From positions 21,802 to 85,801 of the forward strand of contig JBMNVB010000007.1 of the NCBI GenBank assembly GCA_050946575.1: a DNA stretch of 64,000 nt. The letters are read 5' to 3'. The notes under the pieces were generated by a model. The model saw nothing but the letters and a program-made list of their open reading frames with translations. It was not told the DNA's origin and did not search any database. Shown here one piece after another: positions 55,227 through 62,715 of this stretch. Within the stretch, counting starts at the first letter, position 1, and each line of letters opens with the position of its first letter. The translations under genes were made by a program, and so were the position numbers. Origin of the DNA: JALCRY01 sp050946575. GTDB taxonomy: Bacteria; Bacillota; Clostridia; Peptostreptococcales; Anaerovoracaceae.

Positions 55227-56477
55227 ATGTATTCATTTTCAGACATCAAAGACTTTGATCCGGAGGTAGCGCAGTCGATCCTCGATGAACTCGAGCGTCA
55301 GAACTCGCATATTGAACTGATCGCCTCGGAGAACTGGGTGAGCAAGGCTGTCATGGCCGCGATGGGCTCGCCTTTTACTAACAAGTATGCCGAGGGCTAC
55401 AGCGGCAAGAGGTTCTACGGCGGATGCGAGAACATAGACAGGGTGGAGGATCTTGCCATCTCCAGGCTGAAGCAGCTGTTCGGCGCGGAATATGCGAACG
55501 TGCAGCCGCATTCGGGAGCGCAGGCGAACATGTCCGTGTTCTTCGCGGTGCTCAAGCCGGGCGACACTTACATGGGCATGAGCCTCGACCAGGGCGGACA
55601 CCTGACCCACGGATCTCCGGCGAACTTCTCGGGACAGTATTACCACTGCGTGCCCTACGGCATTGATGAAAACGGGAATCTCGACTATGACGATATCCTC
55701 CGCATCGCTAAAGAATGCAAACCGAAAATGATCGTGTGCGGCGCGAGTGCGTACGCCAGGAAGATAGATTTCAGCAAGTTCAGGGAGATCGCGGACGAGG
55801 TCGGCGCTGTGCTGTTCGCGGACATCGCTCACATCGCGGGGCTTGTCGCGACAGGATATCACATGAGCCCGATCCCTTACTGCGACGTCGTGACATCGAC
55901 GACTCACAAGACGCTGCGCGGACCGAGAGGCGGCGTGATCATGGCCACGAAGGAAGCGAACGAGAAGTTCAACTTCAACAAGGCCGTGTTCCCGGGCATC
56001 CAGGGCGGACCGCTCGAGCACGTCATCGCGGCGAAGGCCGTCTGCTTCAAGGAAGACCTGCAGCCTGAATACAAGGAATACTGCGGGCAGATCGTCAGCA
56101 ATGCGCAGGCTCTCGCGAAGGGTCTCATGGACCGCGGGATCGATCTCGTCTCCGGCGGCACGGACAACCATCTGATGCTCGTGAACCTCGTGAATACAGG
56201 AAAGACGGGCAAGGAAGTCGAGGCGCTGCTTGATAAGGCGAACATCACCGCCAACAAGAACACGGTGCCGAACGATCCTCAGTCGCCGTTCGTTACGAGC
56301 GGGCTCAGGCTCGGGACGCCGGCCGTCACGACGCGCGGGATGAAGGAAGACGATATGGATAAGATCGCGGAGGCGATCGCAATGCTCGTAAAGGACAGCG
56401 CGAACGTCGATGCGGCGAAGAAGATCGTAAAATCGCTTACGGACAAATATCCTCTCACGGATTACTTCCCTGCGTAA
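55227..56477 (+). CDS. glyA: serine hydroxymethyltransferase
   Basis: PLP enzyme interconverting serine and glycine and loading one-carbon units on tetrahydrofolate, 416 residues. Motifs: ELIASENWVSKAVMAA near the N-terminus, NKYAEGYSGKRFYGGCENID, the PLP-lysine segment VVTSTTHKTLRGPRGG near 227, and a C-terminal GTPAVTTRGM. AGGAGG precedes the ATG. The formyl-THF it feeds is needed by purN in the pur operon. Monocistronic, with its own promoter and terminator. Confidence 0.97.
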   Translation: MYSFSDIKDFDPEVAQSILDELERQNSHIELIASENWVSKAVMAAMGSPFTNKYAEGYSGKRFYGGCENIDRVEDLAISRLKQLFGAEYANVQPHSGAQANMSVFFAVLKPGDTYMGMSLDQGGHLTHGSPANFSGQYYHCVPYGIDENGNLDYDDILRIAKECKPKMIVCGASAYARKIDFSKFREIADEVGAVLFADIAHIAGLVATGYHMSPIPYCDVVTSTTHKTLRGPRGGVIMATKEANEKFNFNKAVFPGIQGGPLEHVIAAKAVCFKEDLQPEYKEYCGQIVSNAQALAKGLMDRGIDLVSGGTDNHLMLVNLVNTGKTGKEVEALLDKANITANKNTVPNDPQSPFVTSGLRLGTPAVTTRGMKEDDMDKIAEAIAMLVKDSANVDAAKKIVKSLTDKYPLTDYFPA

Positions 56478-56490
56478 CATCGCAGGAACA

Positions 56491-56515
56491 GGGCGCCCGC
56501 AGCGGCGCCCTTTTT
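56491..56515 (+). terminator. rho-independent terminator of glyA
   Basis: GGGCGCC/GGCGCCC stem (56491-56510) with CGCAGC loop, then T5. Confidence 0.92.
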
Positions 56516-57112
56516 GATATCACGTGCGGGGCCGGGGCTGTCGCAGCGAGGGGACGCCGGGGCCGGGACCGGGTCTGCTGGACCGGGCTGCGCGGACAGA
56601 ACGGCGCCGGGGCCGGGGCGATGATGCCGGTCGGATCGCAAGGCGGCCGCGGAGCAGACCGCGAAACGCCGGTGACCGGGCGATCGCCGGGATTTCAACG
56701 ATCTGCGGATCCGGCATTGATGGGAGCTTCATTTTTTGTGGCGGCCGACCGGAATATGGCGTCGGTGCACACAAAATTTTCAACGTTTTCCGGGGGTCGA
56801 CCGCCAGAAAACCCCTGAAAACGCTGTTTGAAAAACCGTCAGGCCCGCAATCGTTGAAAAAATTGTGGCTACCGACGTAAAAACAGCGACGGCCGCCACA
56901 AAAAAATGGCCGATCCCGCTGAAACGGGCAGCACCCGGGCCGGATCCCGCCGGAATTGCGCGGAACACACGCCGAATCCAGCCGGAATCGCGCATGATCC
57001 GAGTGCCGGATGCCGGCCGCACCGGGCTCCGCGGCCCGTAATGCAGGACACGGGCCGGGCACATCCCGGCGCCGGATCGCACCAGAACATATTAAAGGAA
57101 AGAGGAGGAATT
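56516..57112. repeat. GC-rich spacer with a single copy of the 306-bp-array hairpin element
   Basis: No gene. Between two stretches of very GC-rich, low-complexity sequence lies one 176-bp element (56732-56907) with terminal inverted repeats TTTTTTGTGGCGGCC/GGCCGCCACAAAAAA. Inner caaaattttcaacg and cgttgaaaaaatt arms are also present. It is a diverged relative of the element in the 62.7-64 kb array. Confidence 0.85.
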
Positions 57113-58036
57113 ATGAAGATCGAAAAGATAATGATAGCAGGACTCGGGGCTCTCGGCCTGACATACGCCGAGTATTTCAGCAAAGTCCCGGGCGTCACAG
57201 TCTACGGACTTGTGGACAAAGAGCGGAAAGAGCGCTATGAACGCGACGGCAGGATATGGAACGGCGAGCGCCGGGACTATCCGTACATCACGCCGGATAT
57301 GACAGACGTGAAGGCGGACCTCGTCCTTGTCGCGACGAAATCTGCGGGCCTTGAATCGGCGATCAGGGAGATCCCGAATGTCCTGAAGGACGATACCGTG
57401 ATCATGTCCGTCATGAACGGGATCAGCAGTGAGCCGATGCTGGCGGAAGCGTTCGGGGCTGAGCATGTGATCGGCGCCGTATACCTCGGCCACCCGGGGC
57501 AGAACGTGAACGGACAGGTCTCGCACGACGGGTCGTTCAAGACGTACATCGGAGAACTCGAAGGAGAAACGCGGTCGGAAAGGATCAATGCACTGGAGCA
57601 GCTGTTTGAAGAAGCCGGCATGAATGTCAATGTGCCGGACAGCATCCAGTACAAGCTCTGGTCGAAATTCATGATGCTCGTCGCGTTCAATCAGCCGACG
57701 GTGCTTTACGATACAGACTGGACACCGTATACGCAGTATGAAGGCGGCATGGATCTGTCGGAGCATCTGATGGAAGAAGTACGAAGGATCGCGGACGCCG
57801 CCGGGATAGAAGGCGCGGAAGAAATGGTAAAGGAAAACCGGGAATTCGTAAAGCGGTCGCCGCTTGAAACGAATCCGTCCATACATCAGGACTTCACGGA
57901 GGGGCGCCGCATGGAAGCGGACATCCTGTCAGGAGAAGTCGTGAGGCGCGGGAAAGAGTACGGGATCGACACGCCTTACAATCAGGCCGTGTACGATGTG
58001 CTAAATATCCTGAACCAGAAAAACGCGAAACGTTAG
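57113..58036 (+). CDS. ketopantoate reductase family (ApbA/PanE-like) protein
   Basis: 307-residue NAD(P)-dependent reductase. The N-terminal Rossmann motif is MIAGLGALGLTYAEYF (G-x-G-x-x-G). The PanE-type segment VKADLVLVATKSAGLESAI is near 62, VIMSVMNGISSEPMLAEAFG near 97, and the C-terminal helical domain has KLWSKFMMLVAFNQPTVLYD near 180. PanE makes pantoate for coenzyme A; this may be PanE itself or a paralogue acting on another 2-oxoacid. Start ATG 57113 follows AGAGGAGG; the open frame upstream lies in repeat sequence. Own terminator. Confidence 0.87.
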   Translation: MKIEKIMIAGLGALGLTYAEYFSKVPGVTVYGLVDKERKERYERDGRIWNGERRDYPYITPDMTDVKADLVLVATKSAGLESAIREIPNVLKDDTVIMSVMNGISSEPMLAEAFGAEHVIGAVYLGHPGQNVNGQVSHDGSFKTYIGELEGETRSERINALEQLFEEAGMNVNVPDSIQYKLWSKFMMLVAFNQPTVLYDTDWTPYTQYEGGMDLSEHLMEEVRRIADAAGIEGAEEMVKENREFVKRSPLETNPSIHQDFTEGRRMEADILSGEVVRRGKEYGIDTPYNQAVYDVLNILNQKNAKR

Positions 58037-58062
58037 ATTTCACATACGCGAAGAAGAGAAAA

Positions 58063-58087
58063 GGCTGCCGCAGCGGCGGCCTTTTTC
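58063..58087 (+). terminator. rho-independent terminator
   Basis: GGCTGCC/GGCGGCC stem with GCAGC loop, then T5, directly after the ketopantoate reductase-like gene. Confidence 0.87.
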
Positions 58088-58207
58088 AATTTGAAAATCC
58101 GGGACGGAGTATATCCCGCGCTCCCGCGGCGCTCCGCACCGGCCGTGAGATTTGACACGCGCGCAGTTACCAAGTATGATATATGCATCACCAAAATACA
58201 GATATTG

Positions 58208-58290
58208 TTAGGGGAGCTTTTCGCTGAGAGTGGCCTCCGGGCCTTACCCTTGAACCTGATCCGGATAATGCCGGCGCAGGGAAGCAGTAT
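58208..58290 (+). promoter_or_regulatory. TPP riboswitch (THI element)
   Basis: All conserved TPP-aptamer segments are present in order: aggggagc, gctgagag, acccttgaacctgat and ccggataatgccggcgcagggaa. It controls thiT directly downstream: when thiamine pyrophosphate is bound, expression should fall. Confidence 0.95.
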
Positions 58291-58302
58291 TTTCGCGAAC
58301 GT

Positions 58303-58329
58303 TCCCCGCCACTGAGAGGGGGTTTTTTT
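58303..58329 (+). terminator. riboswitch expression platform (terminator/SD sequestor)
   Basis: CCCC (58304-58307) pairs with GGGG(G) at 58318-58322, followed by T7 that runs straight into the thiT ATG. The G run is also the ribosome-binding site, so the stem can both terminate transcription and hide the start. Confidence 0.7.
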
Positions 58330-58977
58330 ATGCACGATCTGCAAAGTTTTTTCGAATCGACGAGCGGACAGGTCATAACTGTCATCATCATCGTCATCCT
58401 GTTTCTTATCATCCTGATCTCCGGCAAGAAAGAAAAGAAGAAGCCTGACACGAAGGCGCTCGTGGTCTGCGCGATCCTGACGGCGCTGTCGATGGTGCTC
58501 AGCTCCATCACACTGTTCAGTATGCCGCAGGGCGGTTCGATAACGCTGTTCGGCATGCTGCCGATAGTTCTCGCGGCGTACTTCTTCGGCGTGCGCGACG
58601 GAGTCATGACCGGCATCTGCGTCGGCCTGATCAACCTCATCATCGCGCCGTATGTAATACACCCGGCCCAGCTGCTGCTCGACTACCCGCTCGCGTTCGG
58701 CGCGCTGGCGTTCGGAGGAGCGCTCAGGAACTCGGGCAGACACGCTCTGCCGCTCGTATATATCGTCGGCGTGCTCTGCCGCTACGCCTGCGCGGTGCTG
58801 TCCGGAGTCATATTCTTCGGAGCGTACGCGCCGGCCGGCTACAATACGCTCACATGGTCTCTCGTCTACAACGGCACGTACCTCGCCGTCGAAGGAGGCA
58901 TTACACTCATTGTCCTCATGATCCCGTCGGTCGGACGGTTCTTCCGGAAACTGCGCGACCAGGTCTCGCAGCCGTGA
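58330..58977 (+). CDS. thiT: energy-coupled thiamine transporter, S component
   Basis: 215-residue membrane protein, thiamine-specific S component of an ECF transporter. It has an extra N-terminal helix (VITVIIIVILFLIILISG), then six hydrophobic segments with the ThiT pattern GSITLFGMLPIVLAAYFFGV and VIHPAQLLLDYPLAF near 110. Tryptophan/tyrosine-rich SLVYNGTYLAVEGGI follows near 190. It needs the shared EcfAA'T module encoded elsewhere. Controlled by the TPP riboswitch immediately upstream. Confidence 0.94.
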   Translation: MHDLQSFFESTSGQVITVIIIVILFLIILISGKKEKKKPDTKALVVCAILTALSMVLSSITLFSMPQGGSITLFGMLPIVLAAYFFGVRDGVMTGICVGLINLIIAPYVIHPAQLLLDYPLAFGALAFGGALRNSGRHALPLVYIVGVLCRYACAVLSGVIFFGAYAPAGYNTLTWSLVYNGTYLAVEGGITLIVLMIPSVGRFFRKLRDQVSQP

Positions 58978-59002
58978 CGGCAGGCTGAGATCCCGAAAAC
59001 AA

Positions 59003-59050
59003 AAAGGCCCCTGCCTTGCATCAATGCATTGATGCGTAGTCAGGGGTCTT
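59003..59050. terminator. bidirectional terminator containing an 18-bp palindrome
   Basis: Outer stem CCCCTG (59008-59013)/CAGGGG (59041-59046) encloses GCATCAATGCATTGATGC (59018-59035), a perfect palindrome of the genome-wide motif. A5 before and T-rich after serve both thiT and the convergent cobU-like gene. Confidence 0.75.
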
Positions 59051-59061
59051 CCTTTCCGCCT

Positions 59062-59439
59062 TTATTTCAGTTTCTGCGTGAGTCCGCAGAAGACTCTCGT
59101 CACGTTGTCCGCGGTCTCGGCCAGGTAGCGCATGACGAGGCTGTTCTGCCGGCGCCATTCGCGCATGACCGGATCTCTCGGCCTCAGGCCCTGCGAGATA
59201 TCCTTCACCAGCACAGCCTGTACCTGTTTCAGTTCGTCCTCGTGATCGCGCAGATACAGGACCGGGTCGCGGCCGTACGCGACACAGCCGTAGACGAACT
59301 CCTCGAGCTGCGAGATGATGTCGTAGCTGAAATCGATATCCTCGTCCTCCGCGCGGCAGCGCAGGACATTGTCAGTATTGTATTTATCCGTCGCGTAATC
59401 CAGTTTCCCCTGGTACGCGCCTCCGAAAATAAACTCCAT
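59062..59439 (-). CDS. degenerate CobU-like protein (short)
   Basis: 125 residues resembling adenosylcobinamide kinase CobU. It begins FIFGGAYQGKLDYA, a P-loop-like start in which the Ser/Thr after GK is Leu. It ends VKDISQGLRPRDPVMREWRRQNSLVMRYLAETADNVTRVFCGL, like the CobU C-terminus (V..E.G.GI.P......R.....N...A...D.V..V..G). The middle of CobU is missing, so it is about 50 residues short. It follows a second CobU-like gene. No cobalamin genes are near; catalytic activity is doubtful. Confidence 0.65.
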   Translation of the reverse strand: MEFIFGGAYQGKLDYATDKYNTDNVLRCRAEDEDIDFSYDIISQLEEFVYGCVAYGRDPVLYLRDHEDELKQVQAVLVKDISQGLRPRDPVMREWRRQNSLVMRYLAETADNVTRVFCGLTQKLK

Positions 59440-59481
59440 AACACTCCTCTCCTGTTATCGCCGGGAAGCGCCCGGGCGGCT

Positions 59482-60036
59482 TTATTTGAATCTGTACCTT
59501 CTGCAGTACGACATTTCTTCAACATGATCACAATATTTCGCAAGGCTCTTCTCCACTTCGGCAAGCCCTTTCCTGAAATATTCCCTGTGATATATCTCCG
59601 GCGAATAGTCGCCTCTCGATCCGCTGCGCCCCGTGCCGCTGAAAACATAGTGGCCGATATAGACCACGCTGCGCACGTGCTTCGCGAACTCTTCAAGGTC
59701 CTGGATCACCCGTCCGGTCGCCAGAAGATCAAGGTCATCCGGAGTACCCATCTCATTTCGCAGCAGCGCCGTAACGCTGTCGATGACGCACACCGAATCC
59801 GCGGTCGTTTCCGGCAGAATACTCAGGATATCGCGCCGGCAGTCCAGGACGCTCAGCCCGCTTTCCGCCGCAAGCTGGCAGCACCTTACGCACTGCTCCT
59901 CCTCGGTCTCGTCCGCCGGCTTTACAGTCGATATATATATCGCGGGCAGTCCGAGCACGTCATGTGTGATCTTCGCCTGTGTCAGCGCCCTCTCGAGCAT
60001 CCCGTTGTTGTTCCCTCCTACAAGCAGAAACTTCAT
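59482..60036 (-). CDS. CobU-like P-loop protein lacking Walker A lysine
   Basis: 184 residues with the CobU length and layout: a beta-strand start MKFLLVGGNNNGMLERALTQ where the nucleotide loop has lost its GK(S/T), an IYISTVKPADETEEEQ segment like the CobU YIAT..p.D.Em motif, and VCVIDSVTALLRNEM like the family's [LV]D.LT.W..N. The start overlaps the argH stop by four bases, so it is translated with argH. Two adjacent CobU-like pseudo-kinases suggest subfunctionalisation. Function unknown. Confidence 0.65.
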   Translation of the reverse strand: MKFLLVGGNNNGMLERALTQAKITHDVLGLPAIYISTVKPADETEEEQCVRCCQLAAESGLSVLDCRRDILSILPETTADSVCVIDSVTALLRNEMGTPDDLDLLATGRVIQDLEEFAKHVRSVVYIGHYVFSGTGRSGSRGDYSPEIYHREYFRKGLAEVEKSLAKYCDHVEEMSYCRRYRFK

Positions 60037-61439
60037 TTCGCGACCTCCGGTTTCTCCCGGCCCGCGGCGTCAAGCCACTTCCGCCCTTCGCCGATCTGCC
60101 GCTCCACTTCCGACGGCGCCGTCCCGCCGTGCGACACGCGCGCGGCGACGCAAGCCTCCATACTGATGTCTCCGAGCATTGATGCATCAATGCGCAGATC
60201 TATTTCCTTCAGCTGCGCGTCCGTGAGATCTTCGAAATCACATCCGCATTGCTCGCAGGTCTTCACCATATTCCCGACGATCCTGTGCGCCTCACGGAAC
60301 GGGATGCCCTGTTTCGCGAGATGCTCCGCGATGTCCGTCGCGTTCAGGAACCCGCGCGACAGCTGCTCCGCGATGCGGTCGCTGCGGAAGCCGGTCTTCT
60401 CGATCATCTTCGCGAGGATGAGCAGGGAATCCTTCCACGTGTCGATCGCATCGAACACGCCTTCCTTGTCTTCCTGGAAATCCTTATTGTACGCGAGCGG
60501 CGTTCCCTTCATGACCGTCATCAATGCGACGAGGCTGCCGTACACTCTCCCGGTCTTCCCGCGCAGGAGCTCGGCCATGTCCGGGTTCTTCTTCTGCGGC
60601 ATGATGCTGCTGCCTGTGCAGAAGCTGTCGTCAATGTCCATGTACCCGAACTCCGAAGTGTTCCAGATCACGCATTCCTCCGCGAACCGGCTGATGTGCA
60701 TTGATGAGATCGCGGCGGCCGAAAGCAGTTCGATCAGATAGTCGCGGTCACTGACGGAATCCATCGCGTTCTCGGTCGGCTTCGCGAACCCGAGCTCCGA
60801 CGCTGTCATCTGACGGTCTATCGGCATTGTCGTCCCCGCGAGCGCGCACGAACCGAGCGGACACTGATCCATCCGCTCAAGGCAGTCGTCAAGCCGCCCG
60901 ACATCGCGCCGGAACATCTGGAAATAAGCCATCAGCCAGAATCCGATCGTGACAGGCTGCGCGTGCTGCAGGTGCGTGAATCCGATGAATATATCCGAGC
61001 AATGCTCCTCCGCCTTCGCGAGCAGCACCTCCTCGAGGTAGATGAGCTTCTCCCTGATCTCGCCGATCTCTTCCTTGATATACAGCCGCATGTCGGTCTG
61101 GACCTGGTCGTTCCGGCTCCTCGCCGTATGCAGCTTCTTGCCCGTTTCTCCGAGTTCCTCTATCAGTGCCGCCTCGACCGCCATGTGTATGTCTTCCTGC
61201 TTCGTCGAGAATTCGAACTCGCCGCGTTCGATCCTATCGCGGATCTTTTCGAGCCCGCGGACAATGTCGCCGCACTCCTGCTCCGTGATGATCCCGCATT
61301 CCGCGAGCATGTGAGCATGCGCGACGCTTCCTTTTATATCGCATTTATACAGACGCCTGTCGAACGTAATGGACGCGTTGAACTTCTCAACGATCTCATC
61401 CATTTCCTTTTCAAAACGTCCGCTCCAGAGATTTGCCAT
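60033..61439 (-). CDS. argH: argininosuccinate lyase
   Basis: Last step of arginine synthesis, splitting argininosuccinate to arginine and fumarate; 468 residues. Family motifs: MANLWSGRFEKEMDE start, HTARSRNDQVQTDMRLY near 107, FTHLQHAQPVTIGFW near 155, and the signature GSSIMPQKKNPDMAELLRG near 275. ATG 61439 follows AGGAAGGA. No argG is adjacent. The C-terminal coding region includes an 18-bp perfect palindrome of the TCAATGC motif (60176-60193). Confidence 0.96.
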   Translation of the reverse strand: MANLWSGRFEKEMDEIVEKFNASITFDRRLYKCDIKGSVAHAHMLAECGIITEQECGDIVRGLEKIRDRIERGEFEFSTKQEDIHMAVEAALIEELGETGKKLHTARSRNDQVQTDMRLYIKEEIGEIREKLIYLEEVLLAKAEEHCSDIFIGFTHLQHAQPVTIGFWLMAYFQMFRRDVGRLDDCLERMDQCPLGSCALAGTTMPIDRQMTASELGFAKPTENAMDSVSDRDYLIELLSAAAISSMHISRFAEECVIWNTSEFGYMDIDDSFCTGSSIMPQKKNPDMAELLRGKTGRVYGSLVALMTVMKGTPLAYNKDFQEDKEGVFDAIDTWKDSLLILAKMIEKTGFRSDRIAEQLSRGFLNATDIAEHLAKQGIPFREAHRIVGNMVKTCEQCGCDFEDLTDAQLKEIDLRIDASMLGDISMEACVAARVSHGGTAPSEVERQIGEGRKWLDAAGREKPEVAK

Positions 61440-61715
61440 AATGTTCCTTCCTGTGTGCTGACGGGACCCGATCTGCTGCCGCTTCCGAAGCAATGCCTCA
61501 TCCCGCTTCTGTTCAATGTTTTATTTTATCACAAAACAGTGCGCTGTGGGGGCCGGGACGCAGCTGTCGGTGGAAAATTCCGAAAACAGCCTTTCCGCCG
61601 CGGGCGCGGAAATCGTGAGCCGCGGCCCCCGCATGAGAAAAAAATCAGAAACCCTGTAGAGAAATCCCGGCATTGATGCCATAATATAGAAAGAAACTGC
61701 ATTAAGGAGGAACTC
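61440..61715. other. intergenic spacer between argH and crp-type gene
   Basis: GC-rich spacer with an inverted repeat GGGGGCC...GGCCCCC about 90 bases apart (61550-61630), and a TAATAT -10-like box near 61682 before the Crp/Fnr-type gene. Nothing coding is visible. Confidence 0.4.
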
Positions 61716-62375
61716 ATGAACATTTCGGATTTTTTCCCGATGTGGGATAAAATCAATGCGCGCGACCGTGATATGATCCGCGGCGCCGCGAATATCAGAC
61801 ATACTGAAGAGGGCGAGGTGCTGGAACCGGGCCGCGACAACTGCACCGGCCTCATTCTGATCGACGACGCCCGGCTCAGGATATTCATATTGTCTGAAGA
61901 AGGACGCGAGGTCACCCTGTTCCGGCTCGGGCCGGGCAGCGTCTGCCTGCTGTCCGCGTCATGCATGTTCAACGGCATGAGTTATGACATCAATATCATC
62001 ACTGAAAAATCAGGCGATATCGCGATCGTCCCGACTTCGGTCTACAAGGCCGTCTCGGAAAGATCGGCGCCGCTCGCGAATTTCACGAGCCAGATCATGG
62101 CCGAAAGATTCGAAAGCGTTATGTGGCTCATCGAACAGATACTGTGGAAGAGTTTCGATGCAAGGCTGGCGGAGTTCCTGCTGGACGAGGCCGACCTCGA
62201 AGGCACGAACACGCTCAGCATCACGCACGAGCAGATCGCCTACCACCTCGGAACGGCGCGCGAGGTCGTGACCAGAATGCTCAAATACTTCGTCGGCGAA
62301 GGATACGTCGCACTGGCGCGCGGCTCGGTCACACTGACCGATGTGAAAGCGCTGCGAAGAATCGCTGAGAACTGA
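61716..62375 (+). CDS. Crp/Fnr-family transcriptional regulator
   Basis: 219 residues. The cyclic-nucleotide-binding-like beta-roll spans about 15-120 and the C-terminal helix-turn-helix is HEQIAYHLGTAREVVTRMLKYF near 170. No N-terminal cysteine cluster is present, so it is not an Fe-S Fnr; it may bind a different ligand or haem. AAGGAGG precedes the ATG. It is divergent from argH and followed by repeat DNA. Target unknown. Confidence 0.9.
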   Translation: MNISDFFPMWDKINARDRDMIRGAANIRHTEEGEVLEPGRDNCTGLILIDDARLRIFILSEEGREVTLFRLGPGSVCLLSASCMFNGMSYDINIITEKSGDIAIVPTSVYKAVSERSAPLANFTSQIMAERFESVMWLIEQILWKSFDARLAEFLLDEADLEGTNTLSITHEQIAYHLGTAREVVTRMLKYFVGEGYVALARGSVTLTDVKALRRIAEN

Positions 62376-62715
62376 TCACGGGCGGAGCGGCCTGAGGCCC
62401 GGCCGGAGCGGGGCCTGTGCGGTGACGGGGTCCGTGATCCGGTGCAAAATGGTCCGGGTCGGAGCGGTGATCCGGCGATCCGACGCAGAACGGTCCGGCG
62501 TGGAGCGGTGATCCGGCGATCCGGCGCAGAACGGTTCAGGACGGGGCGGCGGCCCGGCGAAAAACAGCCTGGGACGGGTCAGCGGCTCGGCGGTCCGGCA
62601 AAAAACGGTTCCGGACGGGGCGACGGCCCGGTGAAAAACGGTCCGGGGGGCGGTGACCCGGCGCAAAACAGTTCAGGACGGGACAGTGGCCCGGCGCAAA
62701 AATGCCGGATCGCTG
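62376..62715. repeat. GC-rich degenerate short-repeat region
   Basis: About 340 bases after the crp-type gene made of variants of gcggtgatccggcgatccggcgcagaacggt. No gene or terminator with a T run is seen. It leads into the 306-bp array and resembles the GC-rich half of that unit. Confidence 0.8.

Noticed and set aside
58033..58743. Minus-strand open frame over the TPP riboswitch and thiT
   Set aside because: Antisense to an unmistakable riboswitch and membrane protein; highly charged Arg/Asp/Glu composition typical of shadow frames.
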